Origin: Hydrocarboniphaga sp.
GTDB taxonomy: Bacteria; Pseudomonadota; Gammaproteobacteria; Nevskiales; Nevskiaceae
Assembly: GCF_028291725.1 (NCBI RefSeq)
Contig: NZ_JAQGNT010000039.1
Span: 1-64,000, forward strand
DNA: 64,000 nucleotides
Reading direction: 5' to 3'
A program made the translations under genes and the position numbers. The first letter of the stretch is position 1, and each line of letters begins with the position of its first letter. A model generated the notes under the pieces. That model saw only the letters and a list, made by a program, of their open reading frames with translations, was not told the DNA's origin and ran no database searches. Positions 36,124-44,964 of the stretch are shown here, in pieces.

Positions 36124-37026
36124 TCAGGTTCGCTCGGCCAGGATCGCGCTGATCCTTGCGTCCTTCTCGGTCCACAGCTGGCCCAGCCACAGCTGAAACC
36201 GCTTGCGGTGGTCGGAATCGGCTTCGTAGTTGCCGACATAGAACTCGTGCGGCACGGTCAGCTGGCGCACTTCGACGACGACCTTGCCGATCTGCCCCGA
36301 CAGCAGACCCCACAAGCCCTGCGAACCCTCGGGATAGACGATGGTGACGTCGAGCAGCGAGTTGAGCCGCTCGCCCAACGCGCCCAGCGCAAACGCGAAA
36401 CCGCCCGCCTTGGGCCGCAGCAGATGGCGATACGGCGACGACTGCCGGTCGCGCTTGGCCGGCGTGAAGCGCGTGCCTTCGAGAAAATTCAGCACCAGGC
36501 CGGGCTGGTTGCGGAAACGCTCGCAGGCCTTGCGCGTGGTCTCCATGTCCTTGCCCTTCAGCGCCGGATTCTTCTTGATCTGACTCGGCGTGTAACGCTT
36601 CATGAACGGGTAGTCCAGGCCCCACCAGACCAGGCCGAGCACCGGCACCCAGATCAGCTCCTGCTTGATGAAGAACTTGAAGAACGGCGCGCGGCGGCCG
36701 AAGGCCTTCATCAGCACGACGATGTCGTTCCAGCTCTGGTGATTCGAGCAGACCAGGTACTGGCCCTGCGCGTTGATGTCGGCGGCGATGCGGATATCCC
36801 AGCGCGTCGGCAGAAAGCAGTCGACGAACCAGGTGTTGACCGCCGCCCAGGTCTGGGCCAGCGCCGAGGCGCCGCGCGACAACCAGTCGCGCGCGCGCGA
36901 ACCCACCGGCGTGAACAGCTTGAAGAAAATCAGCACGTAGACCGGCGTCGCCCAGAACACGGTATTGATCACCAGCAGCAAGGCCATCACGGCACCGCGC
37001 GCAACGGTGAACACGGACTTCAACAT
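36124..37026 (-). CDS. PlsC-type acyltransferase (YihG-like)
   Basis: This 300-residue protein has an N-terminal membrane anchor (about 12-38), the acyltransferase box NHQSWND (95-101, H-x4-D), and FLEGTRFTP as the second box. The length and SNHQSWNDIVVL pattern resemble E. coli YihG, a lysophospholipid acyltransferase. It probably acylates lysophosphatidic acid or lysophospholipids at the inner membrane. ATG 37026 starts directly at the anchor; further in-frame upstream codons (to 37107) are less likely. Confidence 0.85.
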   Translation of the reverse strand: MLKSVFTVARGAVMALLLVINTVFWATPVYVLIFFKLFTPVGSRARDWLSRGASALAQTWAAVNTWFVDCFLPTRWDIRIAADINAQGQYLVCSNHQSWNDIVVLMKAFGRRAPFFKFFIKQELIWVPVLGLVWWGLDYPFMKRYTPSQIKKNPALKGKDMETTRKACERFRNQPGLVLNFLEGTRFTPAKRDRQSSPYRHLLRPKAGGFAFALGALGERLNSLLDVTIVYPEGSQGLWGLLSGQIGKVVVEVRQLTVPHEFYVGNYEADSDHRKRFQLWLGQLWTEKDARISAILAERT

Positions 37027-37143
37027 GCACGACTCCCCCGATCTCGACACGGCGCCGCCAGAGCTTTCGGCGTCCGCGATCCAATATTGATTGTGATGCT
37101 TCGCCAAGCGAGCGCTACAGGACGAACCGCAGACGAAACGATG

Positions 37144-37623
37144 CTACGGCGCCGCGCCTTCTTTCGGGTGGGCCGACCAGTGAATGTGGGCGATCTTCCA
37201 TCCATCACCGTCACGGCGCAGCAGCATCGTTTCGGTGCCTTCTAGCTCGAGCTTGCGGCCGTCGAAGTCGCCGGTCGTCAGCGTCGTCGAAATCACGCAG
37301 GCGGTGTTCGTGTCCTGGCTGGCTTCGCGGCGCAGCACGCGGCGCTCGGTCTGCTTGGCGAACTGGTTGGCGTCGGGCAACTGCTTGCTGCCCCAGCTGT
37401 CGCGCGAGGTTTCCTCGAAGCCCTGCTCGAACACGGTGATATCGCGCGCCATGAACGCCAGCGCCGCCTTGCCGTCACCCTGGCGCAGTGCCTTGTGAAA
37501 CGCCTCGACGGTGTCGGACGGTGTGGTCGGCGCGTCGGCGCGGGCCGGTGATATCACCGTCAGCGCCAGCAAAGGCGCCAGCAGCGCGCTCAGCAGCCCG
37601 GGCCGATTATGGGACCGATTCAC
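37144..37623 (-). CDS. Exported SnoaL/DUF4440-like protein
   Basis: This 159-residue protein has a signal peptide (about 1-29, cleavage near ARA). The mature part, DTVEAFHKALRQGDGKAALAFM through to DGWKIAHIHWSAH, is a nuclear-transport-factor-2-like fold of the SnoaL/DUF4440 type. Function unknown; such proteins often bind small ligands. GTG at 37623 overlaps the preceding lipoprotein's stop (GTGA). A longer open frame upstream is antisense to the GspE-like gene and not real. Confidence 0.8.
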   Translation of the reverse strand: MNRSHNRPGLLSALLAPLLALTVISPARADAPTTPSDTVEAFHKALRQGDGKAALAFMARDITVFEQGFEETSRDSWGSKQLPDANQFAKQTERRVLRREASQDTNTACVISTTLTTGDFDGRKLELEGTETMLLRRDGDGWKIAHIHWSAHPKEGAAP

Positions 37624-38168
37624 GAGGCTTTGCCGACGGTGCCAGCGGCACTGCCGCGCAGCTTGCCGCTCTGGTCGATCAGCCGCATCGAGTTGAACTC
37701 GATCGCCGGCAGCCGCACCAGCGCGCAGGGGCTGGTCATGACCTGGGCGCTGATCGCATCCACCGCCGGTGCGAAGCTCGTCGCCTTCAGCACCAGCACG
37801 CCGTCGTTGAGGCCCGCCTGGCGGCTGACCGCGAGGCCGTAGCCGGCCGTCGTGCGCAAGCCCAGGTCCACCGCGACATAGCGGCCGGGCGGCAGATCGG
37901 CGGCACCGGGCAGCTGGATACCGCGCGCCGCCTGCCAGTCGGCCGCGGCCTGCGCGCTCGGCAGCAGCGCGATCCGGGTCTGCTCGTCGGGCGCGTTGCA
38001 CTGGCTGCTGTTGGCGACCTCGGTCACCAGCACCTCGTTCTCCTTGGAAAACCATTTGGAGAAGTCGGGCAACGACACGTCCGGCACCCAGCTCTTCGAC
38101 GACGAGCAGGCGGAGGTCAGCATCAGCACCGCCAGGACAACCGGCAGGCAGGTATTTCTTGGGGTCAT
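37620..38168 (-). CDS. Lipoprotein with PrcB-like C-terminal domain
   Basis: This 182-residue protein has a lipoprotein signal with lipobox LTSAC (Cys near residue 21). The C-terminal part GYGLAVSRQAGLNDGVLVLKA to SPCALVRLP resembles the PrcB C-terminal domain (usual pattern TGGYS, then SPY-LV-LP), found in proteins associated with proteases. Start may be ATG 38168 or ATG 38183. Coupled to the SnoaL-like gene; divergent from the GspE-like gene. Confidence 0.75.
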   Translation of the reverse strand: MTPRNTCLPVVLAVLMLTSACSSSKSWVPDVSLPDFSKWFSKENEVLVTEVANSSQCNAPDEQTRIALLPSAQAAADWQAARGIQLPGAADLPPGRYVAVDLGLRTTAGYGLAVSRQAGLNDGVLVLKATSFAPAVDAISAQVMTSPCALVRLPAIEFNSMRLIDQSGKLRGSAAGTVGKAS

Positions 38169-38214
38169 GTCGGCAAGGGGCATCGAAATCTGTGGGCGAT
38201 GCTAACGTAACGCG

Positions 38215-40050
38215 ATGAACAAGTCCCCGAACTGGGCCGCAGCCGCAGCCGAGCCCGCAGCCGCGCCGGCCGGCCGGCGCGACCAGCGGCTCGGCCTCGC
38301 CGACACGCTGGACGCGCTGGTCGCCGACGGCCTGGCGACGCGCGAACGCAGCGCCGAACTGCTGGCGCGCAGCGGCGGCGAGCGGCGCCATCCGCTGGTG
38401 GTGATCGCCGAGTGCGACTGGGAAAACGCCAGCCAGCCGGGCCAGAAACTGAGCCTGGACGCGCTGGTGCACTGGCTGGCCGCACACGCCGGCCTGCCGT
38501 ATCACCGCATCGACCCGCTGTCGCTGGACGTGGCCCGCGTCACCCAGCTGATCCCGTATGCGTATGCGGCGCGCGCGCGCATCCTGCCGATCAAGGTCAC
38601 GCCGACCGAGATCGTCGTCGCCACCGCCGAGCCCTGGCTGCGCGACTGGGAGCGCGACCTGGCGCCCGCGCTGAAGCGCGACATCCGCCGCGTGCTCGCC
38701 AGCCCCGCCGATCTGGATCGCTACATCGTCGAGTTCTACGCGCTGGCGCGCTCGGTGAAAGCCTCCAGCGAGCAGCGCGGCAAACAGGCGCCGGGTGCCC
38801 AGAGCATCCAGAACCTCGAACAGCTGACCGAGCTCGGCAAGACCGGCAAGCTGACCGCCGACGACCAGCACGTGGTCGCGATCGTCGACTGGCTGCTGAG
38901 CTACGCCTTCGAGCAGCGCGCCAGCGATATCCACCTGGAGCCGCGGCGCGAGCGCGGCAACATCCGCTTCCGCATCGACGGCGTGCTGCACGAGGTCTAC
39001 CAGGTGCCGGCCTCGGTGATGCCGGCGGTGACCAGCCGCATCAAGATCCTGGCGCGGATGGACCTGGCCGAGAAGCGCAAGCCGCAGGACGGCCGCATCA
39101 AGACACGCTCGCCCGGCGGCAAGGAGATCGAGCTGCGCGTATCCAGCCTGCCGACCGCGTTCGGCGAGAAGCTGGTGATGCGCATCTTCGACCCCGAAGT
39201 GCTGCTGAAGGATTTCAACGAACTGGGTCTGACGGTCAGCGAAGCCGCGATCTGGCGCGACATGATCGCCGCCGCCAACGGCATCATCCTGGTCACCGGC
39301 CCGACCGGCTCGGGCAAGACGACCACGCTGTATTCGACACTGCGACATCTCGCTACACCGGACGTCAACGTCTGCACCATCGAAGATCCGATCGAGCTGG
39401 TCGAGCCGGCCTTCAACCAGATGCAGGTGCAGCCCAACATCGACCTGACCTTCGCCAGCGGCGTGCGCGCGCTGCTGCGGCAAGATCCGGACATCATCAT
39501 GGTTGGCGAAATCCGCGACCTGGAGACCGCGGAGAACGCGATCCAGGCCGCGCTGACCGGCCATCTGGTGCTGTCGACCTTGCACACCAACGACGCACCC
39601 AGCGCGATCACGCGCCTGCTGGATCTGGGCGTGCCGCCGTACCTGATCAAGGCGACCGTGGTCGGCGTCGTCGCGCAGCGCCTGGTGCGCACGCTGTGCC
39701 CGCACTGCAAACAGCCGGTCACGCTTGATGCCGAGCGCTGGCAGGAGCTGATCGGCCGCTGGAAGCGCCCGCCACCGGAGCACGCGCAGGCCGCGGCCGG
39801 CTGCCTGGAATGCCGCGAAACCGGCTTTCTTGGCCGCGCCGGCATCTACGAGATTTTGCAGATGAGCCCGGCCGTGCGCGCCGGCATTACCGCCAGCACC
39901 GACCCCAGCGATCTGCGCGCACTCGCGATCCGCGACGGCATGACGCCGCTGCGCATCGCCGGCAGCGACAAGGTCGCCGCCGGCATCACCACGATCGACG
40001 AAGTGCTGCGCTGCTCACCGGACGCACCGGAGCTGGCGCCCACGACGTAG
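38215..40050 (+). CDS. Orphan GspE/PilB-type secretion ATPase
   Basis: This 611-residue protein has the full type II secretion/type IV pilus ATPase architecture: N-terminal GspE domain (about 85-180), Walker A GPTGSGKTTTL (362-372), Asp box CTIEDPIE, Walker B DIIMVGEIRD (426-435), His box TGHLVLSTLHTND (448-460), and the zinc-binding Cys pairs CPHC and CLEC. It would power assembly of pseudopilin-like fibres. No other gsp or pil gene is in the window, so it either works with a locus elsewhere or is a stand-alone copy. Confidence 0.93.
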   Translation: MNKSPNWAAAAAEPAAAPAGRRDQRLGLADTLDALVADGLATRERSAELLARSGGERRHPLVVIAECDWENASQPGQKLSLDALVHWLAAHAGLPYHRIDPLSLDVARVTQLIPYAYAARARILPIKVTPTEIVVATAEPWLRDWERDLAPALKRDIRRVLASPADLDRYIVEFYALARSVKASSEQRGKQAPGAQSIQNLEQLTELGKTGKLTADDQHVVAIVDWLLSYAFEQRASDIHLEPRRERGNIRFRIDGVLHEVYQVPASVMPAVTSRIKILARMDLAEKRKPQDGRIKTRSPGGKEIELRVSSLPTAFGEKLVMRIFDPEVLLKDFNELGLTVSEAAIWRDMIAAANGIILVTGPTGSGKTTTLYSTLRHLATPDVNVCTIEDPIELVEPAFNQMQVQPNIDLTFASGVRALLRQDPDIIMVGEIRDLETAENAIQAALTGHLVLSTLHTNDAPSAITRLLDLGVPPYLIKATVVGVVAQRLVRTLCPHCKQPVTLDAERWQELIGRWKRPPPEHAQAAAGCLECRETGFLGRAGIYEILQMSPAVRAGITASTDPSDLRALAIRDGMTPLRIAGSDKVAAGITTIDEVLRCSPDAPELAPTT

Positions 40051-40055
40051 TAGTC

Positions 40056-40133
40056 GTAGGTTGGGGTGAGCGCAGCGAACCCCAACGTTAGTTGGCGCCG
40101 ATGTTGGGGTTCGCTGCGCTCACCCCAACCTAC
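40056..40133. repeat. Paired GTAGGTTGGGG palindrome, copy 2
   Basis: Inverted arms of about 33 bases (GTAGGTTGGGGTGAGCGCAG outward) around a 12-base spacer, between the GspE-like gene and the cis/trans isomerase gene. A TAGTAG sits between the stop of the former and the repeat. Confidence 0.88.
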
Positions 40134-40172
40134 GGGCTAGGATTGCGCTTCGGTTACGACGTCAGACCATAA

Positions 40173-42590
40173 ATGCGTATCCCCACTTCCCGGCGTGCGG
40201 TCTCGCTCGCCGTCACCAGCCTGCTGGCAGCGGTGCTGTTCGCCTGCGCCACGCTGCCGCCGAACGTCAACGTCGCGCCGCCGGTCGCGGTCGCGCAGAC
40301 CGACCACTACCAGGCCGACATCCAGCCGATCTTCGACAACAAGTGCGCGGCCTGCCACGGCTGCTACGACGCACCCTGCCAGCTCAAGCTGACCAGCGAC
40401 GACGGCGTGCTGCGCGGCGCCAGCAAGGCCCAGGTCTACGACGGCGTGCGGCTCGACAAGCTGCCGCCGACGCGGCTCGGCCTCGACGCCCAGACCGTCG
40501 AAGGCTGGCGCCAAAAAGGCTTTTATTCGGCGCTGTATTCGCCGAAACCCGAAAAGACTTCGACGGCCGACGACAAGATCCCGGTACTGCAGGCCTCGCT
40601 GCTCGGCAACATGATCGCGCTCGGCAAATCGCATTCCTGGCCGGCCAACGGCCGCATCCCGGACAGCATCCAGACCGGCTTTGCGCGCGCCAACGAATGC
40701 CCGACGATAGCGGAGTTCGACAAGTTCACATCCAGGCATCCGAACGAGGGCATGCCGCTGGCGGTCGGCGGATTGACCGACCAGGAATTCGACACGATCA
40801 ACACCTGGCTCGCCCAGGGCGCGGTGGTCGAGCCCTCGCCGCTGAAGGCCGATGCGGCCGAGATCAAGGCGATCGGCGACTGGGAAACCTATCTGAACCG
40901 CGCCGGCCCGCGCGAACGTCTGGTGGCGCGCTATCTGTACGAGCATCTGTTCATCGCGCACATCTACTTCGAGAGCGAATCGGCCGACGGCAAGGCGCCG
41001 CATTTCTTCGAGCTGCTGCGCTCGCGCACGCCGGGCGGCGAGACTGTGGAGCCGATCGCCACGGTCTCGCCGAACGACGACCCCAGCCCCGAGGGCGCGC
41101 CGTTCTACTACCGCTTCCGGATACTGACCGACACCGTCCTCGAGAAAACCCACATCATCTATTCGCTGAGCGATGCACGCCGCCAGCGCTACGACGAGCT
41201 GTTCTTCGCCGCGCCCTGGGCGGCCGGCGCGCTGCCGGCTTACGGCAAGGCCGAGCGCGCAAATCCGTTCCTGACGTTCGCGGCGATTCCGGCTGCCGCG
41301 CGTTACCAGTTCATGCTCGACAACGCCGAATATTTCGTGCGCAGCTTCATCCGCGGCCCGGTCTGCGCCGGCGCAGACGCGACCAACGTGATCAACGACC
41401 AGTTCTGGACGATGTTCGTCGCTCCGGGCTCGGATTCCTACGTCAATGACGAGGCCTACCGCAAGCGGGCCAGCCCGCTGCTCGGCCTGCCGGGCGAGGA
41501 CAGCAAGCTGCTGACCCTGGGCCCGGACTGGGAAGCGTTCAAGCACGACCGCAACGAGTACGCGCGGCTCAAGCAGCAGCACTATGCCAAGGTGGCGCCG
41601 CGCGGCCCCGCCCTGTCCGACATCTGGGACGGCGACGGCCACAATCACGACGCGCTGCTGACGATCTTCCGCCATTACGACAACGCCTCGGTGCGCCGCG
41701 GCCTGCTCGGCGCGGTACCGCAGACGATCTGGGTGATGGACTATCCGCTGCTGGAGCGCTCGTATTACCAGCTGGTGGTGAACTTCAATGTGTTCGGCAA
41801 CGTCGCGCACCAGATCAAAACGCGCATGTATTTCGACCTGATCCGCAACGGCGCCGAGGAAACCTTCCTGCAGTTCCTGCCGCCGAAGTCGCGCAAGCCG
41901 CTGCTCGACGACTGGTACCAGGATCTCGGCCGGCTCGCGCTGTTCACCACCTACGTCGATATCGACACGAAGTCGCCGACACGCATCGTCTACAAGACCC
42001 AAGATCCGAAGAACGAGTTCGCTCAGAAGATCCTGGCCAGGCTGCAGCGCGTTGCCGGCCCGCCCGACCTGCTCAACCGCTGCGCCGGCGGCGACTGCAG
42101 CCTGCCCAAGGAGAGCGCGCTGGTGCACGAGGCGAACCAGAGCCTGCGCGCGCTGGCCGCCAAACCGGCCAGCGCGCTGCCGGTGGCGCGCCTGCTGCCG
42201 GAAGTCACGCTGCTGCGCGTGCAAGGCGCCGGCGGCCAGCGCCTGGCCTACACGCTGGTGCACAACCGCGCGCACACCAATGTCGCCTTTATCCTCGGCG
42301 AGGATCGCCGGCTGGTGCCGGAGCAGGACACGCTGACCGTGCTGCCGGGAGTGCTCGGCAGCTATCCGAACTTCATCTTCGACGTGCCGGCCGAGGAACT
42401 GGGGGCTTTCGTCGACGCGATGCAGGCGGTAAAGCAGGACGAGGACCTGAGCGCGGTGGTCGACCATTGGGGCATACGCCGCACCCACCCGGACTTCTGG
42501 GCGATCTTCCACGACTTCACGAGCTACCAGCGCGAGCAGGACCCGCTTGAAGCCGGCATTCTCGACATGAACCGTTACGAGAACCTGTGA
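40173..42590 (+). CDS. cti: Fatty acid cis/trans isomerase
   Basis: This 805-residue periplasmic haem enzyme converts cis to trans double bonds in membrane phospholipids, a fast response to solvents and heat. Signal sequence with a possible lipobox (LFACA, Cys near 25), then the c-type haem motif CAACH (58-62), inside IFDNKCAACHGCYDAPCQ, typical of Cti. The rest covers the full family length (RERLVARYLYEHLF, TPTRIVYK-like SPTRIVYKTQDP). It lies upstream of an OmpR/EnvZ-type pair, separated by a palindrome; a regulatory link is possible but not shown. Confidence 0.93.
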   Translation: MRIPTSRRAVSLAVTSLLAAVLFACATLPPNVNVAPPVAVAQTDHYQADIQPIFDNKCAACHGCYDAPCQLKLTSDDGVLRGASKAQVYDGVRLDKLPPTRLGLDAQTVEGWRQKGFYSALYSPKPEKTSTADDKIPVLQASLLGNMIALGKSHSWPANGRIPDSIQTGFARANECPTIAEFDKFTSRHPNEGMPLAVGGLTDQEFDTINTWLAQGAVVEPSPLKADAAEIKAIGDWETYLNRAGPRERLVARYLYEHLFIAHIYFESESADGKAPHFFELLRSRTPGGETVEPIATVSPNDDPSPEGAPFYYRFRILTDTVLEKTHIIYSLSDARRQRYDELFFAAPWAAGALPAYGKAERANPFLTFAAIPAAARYQFMLDNAEYFVRSFIRGPVCAGADATNVINDQFWTMFVAPGSDSYVNDEAYRKRASPLLGLPGEDSKLLTLGPDWEAFKHDRNEYARLKQQHYAKVAPRGPALSDIWDGDGHNHDALLTIFRHYDNASVRRGLLGAVPQTIWVMDYPLLERSYYQLVVNFNVFGNVAHQIKTRMYFDLIRNGAEETFLQFLPPKSRKPLLDDWYQDLGRLALFTTYVDIDTKSPTRIVYKTQDPKNEFAQKILARLQRVAGPPDLLNRCAGGDCSLPKESALVHEANQSLRALAAKPASALPVARLLPEVTLLRVQGAGGQRLAYTLVHNRAHTNVAFILGEDRRLVPEQDTLTVLPGVLGSYPNFIFDVPAEELGAFVDAMQAVKQDEDLSAVVDHWGIRRTHPDFWAIFHDFTSYQREQDPLEAGILDMNRYENL

Positions 42591-42605
42591 GTTCTGCCCG
42601 TCGCC

Positions 42606-42684
42606 GTAGGTCGGCAATCCCTTGCCGACGTGCACACCCGATATGTAATCGAGGCCTCACGTCGGCAAGGGATTGCCGACCTAC
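42606..42684. repeat. Paired GTAGGTCGGCAATCC palindrome
   Basis: Complete inverted pair of the GTAGGTCGG family, between the isomerase gene (stop at 42590) and the response regulator gene. Here neither end supplies a stop codon. Confidence 0.85.
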
Positions 42685-42768
42685 GGCGGCGCAACTTTCT
42701 TCGCCGAACCGCAACTGAATGTCTCCAACGCTGTCTGAGTCCTTAATCCGCCCGCCCACCGCTTGGCC

Positions 42769-43491
42769 ATGAACCAGACCCATCGTCCCCATATCGTCGT
42801 CGTCGACGACGATCAGCAGATCCGCGAGCTGCTCAGCCAGGTGCTCGACCAGTACGGGTTCTCGACCCGCGCGGTCGCCGACGGCCGCGAGCTGACCAGG
42901 GCGCTGGCCGAGCAGCCCGCCGACCTGATCGTGCTCGACCTGATGCTGCCCGGCGACGACGGCCTGAGCATCTGCCGCGAGCTGCGCACGCGCTCGGCGA
43001 CGCCGGTGATCATGCTGACCGCGCGCGGCGAATCGGTGGACCGGGTGGTCGGCCTCGAGGTCGGTGCCGACGACTACGTCGCCAAGCCTTTCGACCCGCG
43101 CGAGCTGGTGGCGCGCATCCGCACCGTGCTGCGCCGCGCCAGCGCCACGCCGGGCGCACAGTCGACGCGGCTGCGCGGCTGGAGCTTCGACGGCTGGAGC
43201 TTCGACGCAGTGCGCCGCGAGCTGCGCGACCCCGAGGGCGCGATAGTCGCCCTGTCCAGCCTGGAATTCCGCCTGCTCGAACTGCTGCTGCAGCACGCCA
43301 ACCAGGTGCTGACCCGCGACCGCATCATGGAAGCCACCGCCGGCCGCCCGGCCGATCCTTTCGAGCGCCGTATCGACATCGCGATCTCGCGGCTGCGCGC
43401 ACGCCTGCGCGACGACGGCCGCGAGCCGCGCCTGATCAAGACGGTGCGCAACCGCGGCTACGTGCTGACCGCCGAGATCAGTACCTCGTGA
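42769..43491 (+). CDS. OmpR-family response regulator
   Basis: Numbering from ATG 42769 (240 residues): receiver domain with acidic residues DDD (13-15), phosphoacceptor Asp57 in LIVLDLMLPG, Thr of LTAR and Lys of AKPFDP; then an OmpR/PhoB winged helix (about 135-235; SLEFRLLELLL, VLTRDRIME, RIDIAISRLRARL, IKTVRNRGYVL). A TTG six bases upstream also opens the frame but the ATG is preferred. Partner of the adjacent sensor kinase. Confidence 0.93.
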   Translation: MNQTHRPHIVVVDDDQQIRELLSQVLDQYGFSTRAVADGRELTRALAEQPADLIVLDLMLPGDDGLSICRELRTRSATPVIMLTARGESVDRVVGLEVGADDYVAKPFDPRELVARIRTVLRRASATPGAQSTRLRGWSFDGWSFDAVRRELRDPEGAIVALSSLEFRLLELLLQHANQVLTRDRIMEATAGRPADPFERRIDIAISRLRARLRDDGREPRLIKTVRNRGYVLTAEISTS

Positions 43492-43507
43492 GTGCAGACC
43501 CCGGCAG

Positions 43508-44689
43508 ATGAGGCCGTTGCGACATCTGCGCCTGCTGATCCGCCACTCGTACGGCCGCATCCCGCTGTCGCTGAGAGTGGCGCTGCTGGTGTCGCCGGTG
43601 ATCGTCATCAGCCAGTACCTGACGATCCGCTTCCTGTGGGAAACGCGGCCGGTATCGGTGCTGCAGTCGAGCACCGACTTCGGCCCGCCGAGGCCGACTC
43701 CGAGCTTCATGGCGCAGCCCGGTTTCCGCATCGCGCCACGTGATAATCCCAGCGAGCACGGCCCGCCGGCGCCCTGGGAGACGCCGCCGCTGATGGCGCA
43801 CGAAACCCTGGGCCAGAAGCTGACTTTCGCGGTACACAACTGGATCGTGCCCTGGCAGCACCTGATCTCGATCTTCTGCATCACCGCCGCGATCGTCTGG
43901 ATCACCTGCTGGTGGGTGATGCGGCCCTTGCAGCGGCTGTCGCGCGCGGCCGAGGCGCTCGGCCGCGACGTCGGCGGCGAACCGCTGGCCGAACGCGGGC
44001 CGCCGGAAGTGCGGCGCGCGGCCAACGCGTTCAACCGCATGCAGGACCGGCTGCTGCGCTTCCTGCACGGCCGCAGCGATGCGTTGCTGGCGATGTCGCA
44101 TGACCTGAAGACGCCGATCACGCGCCTGCAGCTGCGCCTGGCGCTGCTGCCGGAACATCTGCAGGCGCCGATCGCCGACGACATCGGCACCTTGCAGAAG
44201 CGCGTCGAAGAAGCCCTGACCTTCATGCGCGGCGTGCACAGCGGCGAGCCGATGCAGGACGTCGACATCAATGCGCTGGCCGCGATCATCGTCGAGCGTC
44301 TGCAGGACACCGGCGCCGACGTCACGCTCAACGGCACCGCGCGCAAGCTGCATTGCCGGCCTGGCCAGTTCGAGCGCGCGATCGCCAACGTGCTCGAAAA
44401 CGCGGTGCGCTACGGCGGTAGCGCGCAGCTCGACATGATCGACCGCAGCGATTCGCTGACCTTGCGCGTGCGCGATCATGGCCCCGGCATTCCGGAGGCC
44501 TTGTTGCCGCGTGTTACCGAACCTTTCTTCCGCGTCGAATCCTCGCGCAACCGCGACAGCGGCGGCACCGGCCTGGGCCTGGCGATCACCAAGGATCTGG
44601 TGGAATCGATGGGCGGCCGTCTCGATCTGCGCAATCTCGACAGCGGCGGCCTCGAAGTCGCCATCACGCTGCCGCGCCAGCCGCGCTGA
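43508..44689 (+). CDS. EnvZ-like sensor histidine kinase
   Basis: This 393-residue kinase has two membrane helices (about 22-42 and 117-137) around a short Pro-rich periplasmic loop, a HAMP segment beginning MRPLQRLSRAAEALG, the phosphoacceptor His198 in AMSHDLKTPITRL, and a catalytic ATPase domain with NVLENAVRYG (N box), DHGPGIP (G1) and GTGLGLAI (G2). The layout matches EnvZ. It starts 16 bases after the response regulator stop, so the two form an operon. The signal is unknown; membrane stress is plausible given the isomerase upstream. Confidence 0.93.
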   Translation: MRPLRHLRLLIRHSYGRIPLSLRVALLVSPVIVISQYLTIRFLWETRPVSVLQSSTDFGPPRPTPSFMAQPGFRIAPRDNPSEHGPPAPWETPPLMAHETLGQKLTFAVHNWIVPWQHLISIFCITAAIVWITCWWVMRPLQRLSRAAEALGRDVGGEPLAERGPPEVRRAANAFNRMQDRLLRFLHGRSDALLAMSHDLKTPITRLQLRLALLPEHLQAPIADDIGTLQKRVEEALTFMRGVHSGEPMQDVDINALAAIIVERLQDTGADVTLNGTARKLHCRPGQFERAIANVLENAVRYGGSAQLDMIDRSDSLTLRVRDHGPGIPEALLPRVTEPFFRVESSRNRDSGGTGLGLAITKDLVESMGGRLDLRNLDSGGLEVAITLPRQPR

Positions 44690-44711
44690 GCGTAAGGCGT
44701 AGTCGTAGTTC

Positions 44712-44790
44712 GTAGGTTGGGGTGAGCGCAGCGAACCCCAACATCAGCGCGGACGAAATGTTGGGGCTCGCTGCGCTCACCCCAACCTAC
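44712..44790. repeat. Paired GTAGGTTGGGG palindrome, copy 3
   Basis: Complete inverted pair, between the sensor kinase and the NHL lipoprotein gene, with one mismatch in the right arm (GGGGCTCG rather than GGGGTTCG). It occupies the middle of a 275-base intergenic region. Confidence 0.87.
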
Positions 44791-44964
44791 CTCGGCCAAG
44801 CCCGCAAGCCGTCGCAAAAGTCTCAAGTGTTAAGCCCCGCTTTACATTGGTTACCCGGGGTTGCAATGCCGCAACCCTGATCAACGCAGCTCTCACCTAT
44901 CGTGCCGGCAACGCGCCGACGCCGCATCCATGGCGCGCTTCCTTCCTTTTCACGAGAGTCCGCC

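Noticed and set aside
37144-39783. 879-residue minus-strand frame covering the GspE-like gene
   Set aside because: Only its C-terminal 159 residues are a real (SnoaL-like) gene starting at 37623; the rest is antisense to the ATPase.
40137-42635. 832-residue frame antisense to the cis/trans isomerase
   Set aside because: Mirror of a well-supported enzyme gene; composition is typical of a shadow frame.
42517-44388. 623-residue frame antisense to the two-component pair
   Set aside because: No recognisable domain, and the opposite strand encodes conserved regulator and kinase motifs.
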